The notes beneath the pieces were generated by a model. The model ran no database searches and had not been told where the DNA came from. It saw only the letters and a list, made by a program, of their open reading frames with translations. From Burkholderiales bacterium (GTDB lineage Bacteria > Pseudomonadota > Gammaproteobacteria > Burkholderiales > Casimicrobiaceae), in contig JADZDD010000001.1 of NCBI GenBank assembly GCA_020851235.1, forward strand, positions 118,619-178,476: a stretch of DNA of 59,858 nt, given 5' to 3'. Positions 28,953 to 38,408 of the stretch are shown in pieces (the first letter of the stretch is position 1; the number at the start of each line of letters is the position of its first letter). The position numbers were made by a program, and so were the translations under genes.

Positions 28953-30122
28953 ATGGCCATCGACCGCTTTGCCTTTCCCACCACGATCCACTTCGGGCCC
29001 GGCGCGCGCCACCTCGTCGCCGAGCACCTCACGGCGCAGGGACTGCGACGCCCGCTGGTCGTCACCGACCGGGGCATCGCGGCGTTGCCGCTCCTGGACG
29101 CATTCCTCGGCGAACTGAAGGGCCTCGACGCCACGGCGTTCTCCGGGATCGCCGGCAATCCCGTCGCCTCGCAGGTGATGGCGGGCGTCGCCGCCTACCG
29201 CGCGCATCGTGCCGATGCGGTCATCGGCCTGGGCGGCGGTGCCGCACTGGACGTCGCCAAGGCCGTCGCGCTGATGGTGCGGCATCCGGGTGACGTGCTC
29301 GAGTACGCGTGGGATCACCCCGCGGTGCGACCCATGGACCAGGGCGTCCCCCATTTCGTGGCGATCCCGACGACCGCGGGCACCGGCTCCGAGGTCGGTC
29401 GCTCGGCGGTGATCTCCGACGACGTGACGCACGTGAAGAAGGTGCTCTTCTCGCCGCTCCTCCTCGCCAAGGCGGTCTTTGCCGATCCGGAACTCACCCT
29501 CGGCCTGCCCAAGGCCATCACCGCGGCGACCGGCATGGACGCGCTCACGCACAACGTCGAGTCGTACCTGTCGCCGGCGTACCACCCGCTGTGCGACGGC
29601 ATCGCGCTCGAAGGAACACGCATCGCGGCGCGCGCGCTACCGCGTGCGGTCGAGGATGGCAGCGACCTCGCCGCGCGTTCGGACATGCTCATGAGCTCGA
29701 TGATGGGCGCCATCGCCTTCCAGAAGGACCTCGGCGCGGTGCATTCCTGCGCGCACGCGCTGTCGACGGTGAGCGACATGCATCATGGGCTCGCCAACGG
29801 GATCATGATCGACCACGTGATGCGCTTCAACCTGCCGGCCGCCACCGACAAGCTCGCCGAACTCGCGCACGTGGCGCGCGTTCCCGGCGGCGAGACCGGA
29901 AGCGCCGAGGCGCGTGCCACCGCGTTCGTCGCCTGGCTCGGCACGCTCAAGGCCGAACTCGGGATTCCGGCACGACTGTCCGCGTATCAGGCGGCGCGCC
30001 CGATCACCCGGGGCGACTTCGCACGCCTGGTCGAAGTCGCGACGGCCGACATCTGCCACCAGACCAATCCGCGGCCGTGCACCGCGGCCGACTTCGAGCA
30101 GCTCTTCGCGAGCGCGTTCTGA
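28953..30122 (+). CDS. Iron-containing alcohol dehydrogenase
   Basis: A 389-residue group III (iron) alcohol dehydrogenase. The nucleotide-binding loop is GLGGGAALDVAK (92-103), and the family signature is TTAGTGSEV (140-148). The metal site is given by Asp196 and His200 (GMDALTHNVE), His264 (GAVHSCAHAL) and His278 (MHHGLANG), matching the D-H-H-H set of FucO. It oxidises or reduces alcohols with NAD(P). In this gene order it would oxidise a gamma-glutamylated amino-alcohol to the aldehyde. The gap after the ligase gene is 64 bases. Confidence 0.92.
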   Translation: MAIDRFAFPTTIHFGPGARHLVAEHLTAQGLRRPLVVTDRGIAALPLLDAFLGELKGLDATAFSGIAGNPVASQVMAGVAAYRAHRADAVIGLGGGAALDVAKAVALMVRHPGDVLEYAWDHPAVRPMDQGVPHFVAIPTTAGTGSEVGRSAVISDDVTHVKKVLFSPLLLAKAVFADPELTLGLPKAITAATGMDALTHNVESYLSPAYHPLCDGIALEGTRIAARALPRAVEDGSDLAARSDMLMSSMMGAIAFQKDLGAVHSCAHALSTVSDMHHGLANGIMIDHVMRFNLPAATDKLAELAHVARVPGGETGSAEARATAFVAWLGTLKAELGIPARLSAYQAARPITRGDFARLVEVATADICHQTNPRPCTAADFEQLFASAF

Positions 30123-30189
30123 TGCGCGAGGCGGCCCACGCGGGGTGCGTCGCAGCGCCGACCGGCACGCGCGACGCCGGAGCGATGCC

Positions 30190-30978
30190 ATGCTGAAGGT
30201 CGGCATCTCGGCGAGCTTCATGCACCCCGACCAGCCACGGCGCCTCTTCCAGGGGATGACGCTGCAGTACATCGAGCAGAACGTCGCGCACTGGCTCATG
30301 CAGCGCCAGGTCCTGGCCTTCATGGTGCCCTCCCCCGACGGCACGACCCGGCGCACGGGAAGCGCGGTCACCGTCGCCGACTACGCAGGCGAACTCGACG
30401 CGCTCGTGCTGATGGGTGGGTCGGACGTGTGCCCCGAGTCGTACGGCGAGGTGGCGCAAAGGCCCGAGTGGAACGGCGATCGCATCCGCGACGCGTACGA
30501 GATCGCGCTGCTGCGCGCCTTCGTCGACCTCGGCAAGCCGGTGCTGGGCGTGTGCCGCGGCGCGCAGGTGATCAACGTCGCGCAAGGCGGCACGCTGTAT
30601 CAGGACATCCCGACGCAGCGGCCGGACGCGCTGCGGCATCGCTCGCAGGCGTTGTACGAGAAGAACTGCCACGCGACGTCGATCGTGCCTGGCAGCCGGC
30701 TTGCCGCACTCTACCCTGCGACGCCGCTCGTCAAGACGAACTCGGTCCACCACCAGGGCGTCAAGGACCTGGGCCGCGATCTCGACGTCGAGGCCTGGTC
30801 CGAGCCCGATCGCATCGTCGAGGCGATTCGCTGGACGGGGCCCTCGTACCTCTTCGGCGTGCAGTGGCACCCCGAGTTCCACCCGCCGGGCGATCCCACG
30901 TTCATCGACGACACGCCGCTGCTCGACGATTTCCTCGCCGCAGCGCGCGCCCGCGAGAGCACCGCGCGGCGGCCGTAA
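30190..30978 (+). CDS. Gamma-glutamyl amide hydrolase (class I glutamine amidotransferase-like, PuuD-type)
   Basis: A 262-residue protein with the triad of class I amidotransferases: Cys122 in GVCRGAQ, His227 and Glu229 in WHPEF. VLMGGSDVCPESYGE and NSVHHQGVKDLG are typical of gamma-glutamyl-GABA hydrolase PuuD. There is no synthetase domain, so it works as a hydrolase that removes the glutamyl group from the oxidised product. The frame is open upstream, but ATG at 30190 (MLKVGISASF) fits the family. The gap to the dehydrogenase is 67 bases. Confidence 0.9.
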   Translation: MLKVGISASFMHPDQPRRLFQGMTLQYIEQNVAHWLMQRQVLAFMVPSPDGTTRRTGSAVTVADYAGELDALVLMGGSDVCPESYGEVAQRPEWNGDRIRDAYEIALLRAFVDLGKPVLGVCRGAQVINVAQGGTLYQDIPTQRPDALRHRSQALYEKNCHATSIVPGSRLAALYPATPLVKTNSVHHQGVKDLGRDLDVEAWSEPDRIVEAIRWTGPSYLFGVQWHPEFHPPGDPTFIDDTPLLDDFLAAARARESTARRP

Positions 30979-31025
30979 CGGCGGCGCCAGCCATCACTTT
31001 CTTGCCTCCTGCCTTCCTTGCGACC

Positions 31026-32390
31026 ATGAAACTCACCAATCCTGCCACCGGCGCGCTGCTGCGCGACGTCGCCACCGATACTGCCCGCACGATTCGCGCC
31101 AAGTACGCGCGCGCACGCGCGGCGCAGCCCGCCTGGGCAGCGCTGCCGCTGCGCCGGCGCGCCGCCACGATCAGGGCGTTGCGCAATCTCGTCGTGGAGC
31201 GGCAGGAGGAACTCGCGCGCACGCTCTCGCTCGAGGTCGGCAAGCCGATTCGCCAGTCGCGCAACGAGGTGAAGGGGCTCCTCCCCCGCATCGACTTCTT
31301 CGTCGCCGAAGCCGCCAAGGTGCTGCGCGACGAGAAGGTCTTCGGCGACGGCGCGATGGAAGAGCGCATCGGCCACGAGCCCCTGGGCGTCGTCGCCAAC
31401 ATCTCGGCGTGGAACTATCCGTACTTCGTCGGCTGCAATGTCTTCGTTCCGGCGCTCCTCGCCGGCAACGCGGTGCTCTACAAGCCGTCGGAGTTCGCGA
31501 CGCTCACCGGGATGCACATCGCGGAACTCATGCATGCGGCCGGCGTTCCGGAAGACGTCTTCATCGCCGTGATCGGCGATGGCAGCGTCGGCGGCGCCCT
31601 CGTGCGCCAGCCGGTCGACGGAGTGTTCTTCACTGGCTCGTACGCCACGGGCGCGAAGATCGCCGCAGCGACCGGCCGCCGGATGATCAAGACGCAGCTC
31701 GAACTCGGGGGCAAGGATCCCGTGTACGTCGCCGACGACGTCGACGTCGCGGCCGCCGCCGCCGCGGTCGCCGATGGCGCGTTCTACAACACCGGACAGT
31801 CGTGCTGCGCGGTCGAGCGCGTGTACGTGCACGAGAAGATCTACGCGCCCTTCGTCAAGGCGTTCGTCGACGAGGTCAAGCGTTTCAAGGTCGGCGATCC
31901 GCTGGACGAGGCGACCTACATCGGCGCCCTCACCCGCAAGCCGCAGCTCGACGTCTTGAAGCGCCAGGTGGCCGATGCGAAGAAGAAGGGAGCGCGCTTG
32001 CTCACCGGCGGCGCGCCGATCAAGGGCAAGGGCAATTTCTTCGCCCCCACGGTCCTTGCCGACGTCGACCACTCGATGCAGGTCATGCGCGACGAGTCGT
32101 TCGGACCCGTGATCGGCCTCATGGCCGTGCGCGACGATGCCCATGCCACGGCGCTCATGAACGACACCGAGTACGGCCTGACGGCGGGCGTGTACACGCC
32201 GGACGCGAAGCGCGCACGCGCCATCCTCGCCCGGATGCAAGCCGGAACCGTGTACTGGAATTGCTGCGATCGCGTGAGCCCCCGGCTGCCGTGGTCGGGC
32301 CACAAGCATTCCGGGATCGGCCTCACGCTATCGACCTACGGCATCCAGACCTTCACCCGCCCGAAGGCGTGGCACTTGCGCAGCACGTGA
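31026..32390 (+). CDS. NAD(P)-dependent aldehyde dehydrogenase
   Basis: A 454-residue ALDH-superfamily enzyme. The catalytic cysteine is Cys260 (NTGQSCC), the general base Glu226 (LELGGKDP), the oxyanion asparagine lies in ISAWNYP, and the coenzyme loop is FTGSYATG. The length and VLYKPSE motif are like those of succinate-semialdehyde or aminoaldehyde dehydrogenases. In this cluster it would oxidise the gamma-glutamylated aldehyde to the acid. ATG at 31026 gives MKLTNPATG. The last 38 bases overlap the 3' end of folD on the other strand. Confidence 0.92.
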   Translation: MKLTNPATGALLRDVATDTARTIRAKYARARAAQPAWAALPLRRRAATIRALRNLVVERQEELARTLSLEVGKPIRQSRNEVKGLLPRIDFFVAEAAKVLRDEKVFGDGAMEERIGHEPLGVVANISAWNYPYFVGCNVFVPALLAGNAVLYKPSEFATLTGMHIAELMHAAGVPEDVFIAVIGDGSVGGALVRQPVDGVFFTGSYATGAKIAAATGRRMIKTQLELGGKDPVYVADDVDVAAAAAAVADGAFYNTGQSCCAVERVYVHEKIYAPFVKAFVDEVKRFKVGDPLDEATYIGALTRKPQLDVLKRQVADAKKKGARLLTGGAPIKGKGNFFAPTVLADVDHSMQVMRDESFGPVIGLMAVRDDAHATALMNDTEYGLTAGVYTPDAKRARAILARMQAGTVYWNCCDRVSPRLPWSGHKHSGIGLTLSTYGIQTFTRPKAWHLRST

Positions 32391-33267
32391 CGTCCGCATC
32401 CGGGGCGCACGCGCCCGACGCGCCTTGCGCCTGCCATCGCGCGGCTGCGAGCGTATTGGCGAGGAGCGTCGCGATCGTCATCGGCCCGACGCCACCGGGC
32501 ACCGGCGTGATCCACGCCGCGCGCGCGTTGGCCGGCTCGAAGTCGACGTCGCCGACGAGCTTGCCCTCCGCCGTGCGATTGATGCCGACATCGATGACGA
32601 TGGCGCCCGGCTTGATCCAGTCGCCCTGAACGAACTTCGGCTTGCCGACGCCGGCAACGACGATGTCGGCCTGGCGCACGAGATGCGGCAGGTCACGCGT
32701 CGCCGAATGGCAGATCGTCACCGTGCAGCGCGCCATGAGGAGTTCGAGCGCCATCGGTCGCCCGACGATGTTGGACTGCCCGATCACTACGGCATGCTTG
32801 CCGACGAGGTCCTCGCCCGTTTCGGCGAGAAGCCGCATGCAGCCCCACGGCGTGCACGGCCGCAGCGTCGGCATCTTGAGCACGAGCCGGCCGATGTTGT
32901 ACGGATGGAAGCCGTCGACGTCCTTTTTCGGATCGATGCGCTCGATCACGCGCTCGCCGGCGATGTGCGCCGGTAGCGGGAGCTGGACGAGGATGCCGTT
33001 CACCGCCGGATCCGCGTTGAGCGCGTCGATCACCGCGAGGAGTTGCGCCTCGCTCGCCGTCGCCGGCAGGTCGTGCGCGATCGAGCGCATCTGCACCGTC
33101 TCGGCGGTCCTGCGCTTGTTGCGGACGTAGACGGTGGACGCCGCATGCTCACCGACGAGCACGACGGCAAGCCCCGGCGCGGGGTGGCCCGCTGCGGTGA
33201 ACGCGGCAACGCCGCGGCGCACCTCGTCGGTGACCTGTTGCGCGATTGCCTTGCCGTCGATGATCAT
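32353..33267 (-). CDS. folD: Bifunctional methylenetetrahydrofolate dehydrogenase / cyclohydrolase
   Basis: A 304-residue FolD enzyme that interconverts 5,10-methylene-, methenyl- and 10-formyl-tetrahydrofolate. Family motifs: catalytic Tyr/Lys in [34 protein letters not shown], the NADP loop [13 protein letters not shown], and [21 protein letters not shown] lies 6 bases before the ATG at 33267. A C-terminal tail of about 20 residues, with a Cys pair, goes beyond the usual FolD end. It arises where the gene runs 38 bases into the convergent aldehyde dehydrogenase. Confidence 0.95.
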   Translation of the reverse strand: MIIDGKAIAQQVTDEVRRGVAAFTAAGHPAPGLAVVLVGEHAASTVYVRNKRRTAETVQMRSIAHDLPATASEAQLLAVIDALNADPAVNGILVQLPLPAHIAGERVIERIDPKKDVDGFHPYNIGRLVLKMPTLRPCTPWGCMRLLAETGEDLVGKHAVVIGQSNIVGRPMALELLMARCTVTICHSATRDLPHLVRQADIVVAGVGKPKFVQGDWIKPGAIVIDVGINRTAEGKLVGDVDFEPANARAAWITPVPGGVGPMTIATLLANTLAAARWQAQGASGACAPDADVTCCASATPSGG

Positions 33268-33396
33268 CGTCGTCCCCAAACTGTGCTGCCAGCAACGCGC
33301 CGGATTCTACCTGCCCACGCGTCCACCCGGCGCGCGGTCGCACCGTCACCGCGGCGCAGCGCTCGCGCCGCCGCGCCTGCGTACAATCGCAGCGTC

Positions 33397-34284
33397 ATGT
33401 CGAGTCGCGCTCTCGCCGCACGCATTCGCGATCGCTTCGCGCAGGCGCTCGCCCGCATTCCGGGGCCCGAGGTCGCGTTGCGCGTCGATGGCCGGATCGC
33501 GGGCCGCCTCGCGCCCGAGCGCGCGGCGCGACTCGCCGCCTTTTCCGACACCTTCGTGCGCACGCGCGCGGACACGCTGCAATTCGTGCCGGCGCTCGCA
33601 AGCGCGGTCGACCGCTCGGCTGCGCTCGTCCCCGTGACGCAAACGCTCGCGGCCGAGGGCGCGCTCACCGCGTGGCGCGACGAGCCCTACGCGGTGGCCC
33701 CCGCGTTCGGGGCGCCGGCGTGGTTCCGTCTCGAACGCGCGGCGGCGCGCTACTTTGGTGTGCGCACTCATGCCGCGCACGTGAACGGCCTCGTGCGCAC
33801 GGGCGCCGGGGTCACGATGTGGGTGGCCCGCCGCAGCCCGACCAAGGCGATCGACCCGGGCATGCTCGACAACCTCGTCGGCGGCGGCATCGCGGCTGGC
33901 ACCAGCGTCGCGCGCACGGTCGCGAAGGAGTCGTGGGAGGAGGCGGGGATTCCCGCCGCACTCGCGTTGCGCGCGCAGCCGACCGCGATCCTGCACGTCG
34001 CGCGCGACATTCCCGACGGCATCCAGGACGAGGTCATCTTCGTCCACGACCTGTGGTTGCCGTCCGCCTTCACGCCGGTGAATCAGGATGGCGAGGCGAG
34101 CGGGCAACGCCAGCACCCGCTCGCTGCGGTGCCGGCACTGCTCGCCGAGTCCTCCGGGGACGAGGCGATGACCGTCGATGCGAGCCTCGTTGCCCTCACC
34201 GTCGTCGCCCGGACACCGGACCTCGACCCCGAGGCGCGCGCCGTCCTGACCGCGCTCCTGCGCGACGTGTCTCGCGTGGCCTGA
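33397..34284 (+). CDS. Nudix hydrolase with N-terminal DUF4743-like domain
   Basis: A 295-residue protein. The N-terminal half (about 1-115) resembles the DUF4743 domain found before Nudix domains in thiamin-pyrophosphokinase-related proteins. The Nudix part carries GGGIAAGTSVARTVAKESWEEAG (here as GGGIAAGTS..ARTVAKESWEEAGI), which keeps the RExxEE-like core with metal-binding glutamates (KESWEEAG). Relatives act on nucleoside diphosphate or thiamin diphosphate analogues, but the substrate is unknown. ATG at 33397 follows a TACAAT box (33382-33387) by only 9 bases, so the transcript could be nearly leaderless. Confidence 0.8.
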   Translation: MSSRALAARIRDRFAQALARIPGPEVALRVDGRIAGRLAPERAARLAAFSDTFVRTRADTLQFVPALASAVDRSAALVPVTQTLAAEGALTAWRDEPYAVAPAFGAPAWFRLERAAARYFGVRTHAAHVNGLVRTGAGVTMWVARRSPTKAIDPGMLDNLVGGGIAAGTSVARTVAKESWEEAGIPAALALRAQPTAILHVARDIPDGIQDEVIFVHDLWLPSAFTPVNQDGEASGQRQHPLAAVPALLAESSGDEAMTVDASLVALTVVARTPDLDPEARAVLTALLRDVSRVA

Positions 34285-34337
34285 AGGATGCCTCGGGCGC
34301 GCGACGTGTCTCCTCCACCTGAGGGATGGCTCAGGCG
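34261..34337. repeat. Imperfect tandem duplication across two convergent gene ends
   Basis: A unit of about 39 bases (34261-34299) is repeated as 34300-34337. The first 13 bases, CGCGACGTGTCTC, are identical, and the last 19 match at about 16 positions. The Nudix stop lies in the first copy and the phnW stop in the second. The second copy contains a perfect small hairpin, CCTGAG / CTCAGG (34318-34335). Confidence 0.65.
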
Positions 34338-35467
34338 ACGGCGCGCGCGGGCGTGACCGCGCGGATGCCCATCTCGGCAAGCGTATCGGCCACCGCGTTG
34401 ACCGCATGGCGGATCTCGGTCGCGGTGATGGCGCCGATGCAGCCGACGCGGAAGGTTTCCACCTGCGTGAGCTTGCCGGGGTAGAGGACGAAGCCCTTGT
34501 CGCGCACGCTCTCGTAGAACGCCTTGAACGTGTAGCGTGCGTCCGCCGGGGCGTGGAAGGTGACGATGATCGGCGCCTGGATGGCGGCGGGCAGGAAGCT
34601 CGCAAAGCCCAACGCGCGCATCCCGTCGAGGAGCGCCTTGCAGTTGGCCTGATAGCGCGCGAGCCGGGCCGGCTGGCCGCCTTCGGCGCGGTACTGGGCG
34701 AGGGCGGCATCGAGCGCGATGACGACGTGGGTAGGCGGCGTGAAGCGCCACTGCGTCGTCTTCTCCATGTAGACCCACTGGTCGTACAGGTCGAGCGCGA
34801 GCGAAGTGCAACGCCCCTCGCACTTTTCGAGCACGCTCCGGCGCACGAAGACGAAGCCCATCCCCGGCGGACCTTCGATGCACTTGCCCGAGGCCGCGAT
34901 CAGGGCGTCGAACGGCGTGGTGCGGGCGTCGATCGGCAGCGCCCCGAACGAACTCATGGCATCGACGATGAGACTCTTGCCGTGGCGCGCCACGGTGGCG
35001 GCGATCGCCTGCAGCGGATTCTCGATGCCGGTCGACGTCTCGCAATGGATGAGCCCGACGTGCGTGATCGAGCGATCCGCGGTCAGCAGGCGATCGACAT
35101 CCTCGGGGGTGGTCGGCACGTCGTCGGCGGTTTCGAAGACGCTCGCGCGACGACCCATCATCTGCGTGAGCTTCGCCATGCGCTTGCCGTACGCGCCGTT
35201 GACGAGGACGAGCACGTGGCCGTCGCGCGGGACGAGCGTGTTGATCGCCGCCTCGACCGAGAAGGTCCCACTGCCCTGCAAGGGGACGCACACGTGCGTC
35301 TCCTCCGCGTGGATGATCTCGCTCAGGTGCCGGCGCACGCGTGCGGTGACGGCGTTGAACGCGGCGTCCCAGGAGCCCCAGTCCCGCAGCATGGCGGTCT
35401 TGGTGGCCAGTGACGTGGTGAGCGGCCCGGGCGTCAGCAGGACGGGGTCGCGGTCGTGATTGCTCAT
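34331..35467 (-). CDS. phnW: 2-aminoethylphosphonate--pyruvate transaminase
   Basis: A 378-residue PLP aminotransferase. It begins [19 protein letters not shown], with the LLTPGPLTT motif shared by PhnW proteins. The PLP lysine is Lys195 ([15 protein letters not shown]) and Asp169 ([11 protein letters not shown]) binds the pyridine nitrogen. It converts 2-aminoethylphosphonate and pyruvate to phosphonoacetaldehyde and alanine. It is the last gene of the leftward phnS-phnT-phnUV-phnW unit, 38 bases after the permease. Start at ATG 35467; a longer open frame to 35773 overlaps the permease and is not family-like. Confidence 0.95.
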   Translation of the reverse strand: MSNHDRDPVLLTPGPLTTSLATKTAMLRDWGSWDAAFNAVTARVRRHLSEIIHAEETHVCVPLQGSGTFSVEAAINTLVPRDGHVLVLVNGAYGKRMAKLTQMMGRRASVFETADDVPTTPEDVDRLLTADRSITHVGLIHCETSTGIENPLQAIAATVARHGKSLIVDAMSSFGALPIDARTTPFDALIAASGKCIEGPPGMGFVFVRRSVLEKCEGRCTSLALDLYDQWVYMEKTTQWRFTPPTHVVIALDAALAQYRAEGGQPARLARYQANCKALLDGMRALGFASFLPAAIQAPIIVTFHAPADARYTFKAFYESVRDKGFVLYPGKLTQVETFRVGCIGAITATEIRHAVNAVADTLAEMGIRAVTPARAVA

Positions 35468-35505
35468 GGTGTTCCTCGTGTCGGGTCGTGGCGGCGGGCC
35501 GGCGC

Positions 35506-37230
35506 TCAGGCGATCGGGGTCGCGCGCCACTGCTGCGTGCGGGTGAGCAGGAAGCGCGTGACGAGCGCATAGGCGATGCATACCAGGGTCGAGGCGACGA
35601 CGATGAGCGTCGCCATCGCCGCCGCCGCGCCGATCTCGCCGGCCTCGTCGAGATTGAGGATCGCCACGGCTGCAAGCTGCGTGTCGGGCGAATACAGGAA
35701 GACGACGGCCGAGATCGTGACCATCGCGTTGACGAAGAGGTAGCGCCCGATGTCGAGGATCGCCGGCAGGCACACGGGCACCGTGACGCGGAAGAAGGTC
35801 TTGTAGAACGGCACCTTGAGCGAGGCCGAGACGGCTTCGAACTCGTTGTCGAGCGCCTTCAGCGCCGTCACCGCGGTGAGGTGGCTCGACGTGTAGTAGT
35901 GCACCACGGTCGACAGCACCAGGATCGTCATCGTCTGGTAGAGGACGCCGAGCGGGTTGTCCGGGTGGTTGAAGAAGAGGATGTAACCCAGGCCCAGCAC
36001 CATGCCGGGTACCGCCATCGGAATCGCAGCGAGCAGCCGCACGGCGCTCTTCGTCCAGCCGGCGCCCCGCGTCTTCTCGAGGAGGTACGCCGTGGCGAAG
36101 ATGAAAGCGGTACCGAAGACTGCGGTGAACAGCGCCATCTCGAGGCTGTTGAAAAACGACGAGATGACGCCGCCGTCGATCAGCCCGAACTGGTAGTGGC
36201 GCAGGCTGAACGAGAGGTCATAGGGCCAAAGCTTGATGAACGACGTGTACACCGCCATGCCCAGGACGAGCAGCATCAGCGTGGCGACCGTGGCGCAGTA
36301 GACGAACATCGCGAGGTCGAACCAGCGCTTCTTCTTCGGCACGTACGGCACCGCGCGCGAGCTGAACTGCGACTGCATGCGCCCTTGCATCCACCAGTCG
36401 ACGAGGAACGCAACCAGCACCGGCAGCAGCAGCACGAGGCTCACCACCGCGCCCTTGTTGAAGTTCTGCTGGCCGATCACCTGCTTGAAGATGTCGATGG
36501 CGAGGATGTTGAAATTGCCGCCGATGACCTTCGGGATGCCGAAGTCGCTCACCGTATAGGAGAAAACGACCATCGCCGCGCTCACGAGGCCGTACTTCGC
36601 CCCCGGCAGCGTGATCGTGAAGAACTTGCGCCAGGTCGGCGTGCGCAGCGACTCGGCCGCCTCGTACAGACGGCCGTCGGACAGGAGCAGCGCCGTCAGC
36701 ACGATCATGAGCGCGTGCGGGAACGTGGCGTAGATCGAGCTCATGATGATGCCGAGCGGGCCGTAGATCGAGGTGCTGCCCAGAAGGTGCTTGAGCACGC
36801 CCTGCGTCCCGAACCACTGGATGAACGAGATCGACGACAGCAGCGACGGTGCGAGGATCGGCGTCAGCGCGATCATGCGAAAGACGATCTTGCCGGGCAT
36901 GCGCGAGCGCGTGAGCGCATAGGCGAACACGAACGCCGCCGGCACGGTGATCGCGGTCACGGTGGTCGCCACCCACAACGTGTTCCAGATCGATTCCCGC
37001 AGCGCCGGCGTCGCGAAATACTCGCGGAACTGCAGGAGCCCGACGAACGCCCCGTCCTTGTCCTGCACGCTCTTGACGAGGATCGCCACGAGCGGGCCCA
37101 GGAGGAAGAGCGCGAGCGCGGCACAGCACGCAAGGAGCAGCCCCTGCGCGAGCCGCTCCTGCCAGTGCACCTGCGGCACGACGCGCGGCAGCGGCGGCAC
37201 CCCCGGCGACGACGCGGCGACGCTACTCAT
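35506..37230 (-). CDS. 2-aminoethylphosphonate ABC transporter permease (fused double permease)
   Basis: A 574-residue inner-membrane protein with about twelve hydrophobic segments and two copies of a binding-protein-dependent permease domain. EAA-like loops are seen in [20 protein letters not shown] (first half) and [21 protein letters not shown] (second half, shown as key core). One polypeptide thus replaces two permeases (PhnU and PhnV), as in the PhnU2-type AEP transporters and in iron FbpB-like systems. It is encoded 19 bases after the ATPase and next to phnW, which supports phosphonate uptake. Confidence 0.9.
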   Translation of the reverse strand: MSSVAASSPGVPPLPRVVPQVHWQERLAQGLLLACCAALALFLLGPLVAILVKSVQDKDGAFVGLLQFREYFATPALRESIWNTLWVATTVTAITVPAAFVFAYALTRSRMPGKIVFRMIALTPILAPSLLSSISFIQWFGTQGVLKHLLGSTSIYGPLGIIMSSIYATFPHALMIVLTALLLSDGRLYEAAESLRTPTWRKFFTITLPGAKYGLVSAAMVVFSYTVSDFGIPKVIGGNFNILAIDIFKQVIGQQNFNKGAVVSLVLLLPVLVAFLVDWWMQGRMQSQFSSRAVPYVPKKKRWFDLAMFVYCATVATLMLLVLGMAVYTSFIKLWPYDLSFSLRHYQFGLIDGGVISSFFNSLEMALFTAVFGTAFIFATAYLLEKTRGAGWTKSAVRLLAAIPMAVPGMVLGLGYILFFNHPDNPLGVLYQTMTILVLSTVVHYYTSSHLTAVTALKALDNEFEAVSASLKVPFYKTFFRVTVPVCLPAILDIGRYLFVNAMVTISAVVFLYSPDTQLAAVAILNLDEAGEIGAAAAMATLIVVASTLVCIAYALVTRFLLTRTQQWRATPIA

Positions 37231-37249
37231 CGTCTGGCGCGGCCGCGAC

Positions 37250-38341
37250 TCAACCGAGCACGCGGATCGCCGGCGCCGGAAGGGTCACCCCGACCGGATG
37301 CCCGGGGGCGAGCCCGGAGCCGTCCGCGAACTGGCGCGGGACGTTGGCCACGAGCGGAGCGGCTTCGTTGCCCTCGATGACCACGCCGATCATGCAAAAG
37401 GCGCCGAGGAACTCGATCTTGGACACGCGCGCCGGCAGCGCATCCGCCGGCGCCGTGCCGTTGACGTGAACCCCGACCTCCTCCGGCCGCAGGTACAAGC
37501 GCGCCGAGGTTCCCGCCGGCAGCGTCGTTGCGGTGTCGACCGTCACGCTGCCGACGCGAAAGCGTCCGCCGCCTTCGGATACCGCCGGCAAGACATTGAT
37601 CTTGCCCACGAAGTCGGCGACGAACGGCGTCGCTGGAAGGCTGTAGACCTCGCGTGGCGTGCCGACCTGTTCGATGCGGCCGGCGTTCATCACCACGATG
37701 CGGTCGGCCATCGACAGCGCCTCCTCCTGGTCGTGCGTGACCATGATCGTCGTCACCCCGAGGCGCTGCTGCAGGGCGCGGATCTCGCCGCGCAGGCGTA
37801 GCCGCTCGATGGCATCGAGCGCGGACAGCGGTTCGTCGAGCAGGAGGAGCCCGGGCGACGTCGCGAGCGCGCGCGCGAGGGCGATGCGCTGCTGCTGCCC
37901 GCCCGAGAGCTGACCGGGATACTTGCTGCCGGCGTCGGGAAGTCCCACGAGCTTGAGCAGTTCCTGCACGCGGCCGGTGACCGCCTTGCGCGGCTGGCGG
38001 CGATTGACGAGCCCGTAGGCCACGTTGTCGAAGATCGTGAGATTCGGAAACAGCGCGTACGACTGGAAGACGATGCCGTAGTCGCGCTTGATGGCGGGCA
38101 GCCGCGAAATGTCGCGGCCGTCCTGCACGATGCTGCCGGTGTCCTGCGTCTCGAGGCCGGCGATGATGCGCAACAGCGTCGTCTTGCCGCAACCGGACGG
38201 GCCGAGGAAGACGACGAGCTCGCCGCGGCCCACGGTGAGGCTCACGCCCTTCAGCGCCTCGAATTGGCCGAAGCGCTTGGTGATGTCGGCCAACCGCAGG
38301 AAGGCGCTGTCGTTCGGAGTCACGGGTGGAGCCACGATCAT
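37250..38341 (-). CDS. phnT: 2-aminoethylphosphonate ABC transporter ATP-binding protein
   Basis: A 363-residue ATPase of the MalK/PotA type. Walker A is GPSGCGKTT, the signature QLSGGQQQRIALARAL, Walker B LLLLDEPLSALD, switch histidine in MVTHDQEEA, and a C-terminal TOBE-like beta domain follows. The start is not settled. ATG at 38341 gives MIVAPPVTPND, but AAGGA abuts it directly and is better spaced (6 bases) for the GTG at 38335; an ATG at 38374 also exists. The neighbours are the phosphonate-binding protein and the double permease. Confidence 0.9.
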   Translation of the reverse strand: MIVAPPVTPNDSAFLRLADITKRFGQFEALKGVSLTVGRGELVVFLGPSGCGKTTLLRIIAGLETQDTGSIVQDGRDISRLPAIKRDYGIVFQSYALFPNLTIFDNVAYGLVNRRQPRKAVTGRVQELLKLVGLPDAGSKYPGQLSGGQQQRIALARALATSPGLLLLDEPLSALDAIERLRLRGEIRALQQRLGVTTIMVTHDQEEALSMADRIVVMNAGRIEQVGTPREVYSLPATPFVADFVGKINVLPAVSEGGGRFRVGSVTVDTATTLPAGTSARLYLRPEEVGVHVNGTAPADALPARVSKIEFLGAFCMIGVVIEGNEAAPLVANVPRQFADGSGLAPGHPVGVTLPAPAIRVLG

Positions 38342-38408
38342 TCCTTGCCGATGATGCGGCGCGCGCCCACCCATCGGGACGACGCGCGCCGCAACGTCGG
38401 ATGCTACG

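Larger units (their letters stand above)
28934..31025 (+). repeat. Identical 13-base leader repeated before the alcohol and aldehyde dehydrogenase genes
   Basis: CTTCCTTGCGACC occurs at 28934-28946, 6 bases before the dehydrogenase ATG at 28953, and again at 31013-31025, directly before the aldehyde dehydrogenase ATG at 31026. The feature spans both copies. Neither gene has a purine-rich ribosome-binding site, so the element may take part in translation or RNA control. Confidence 0.5.
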
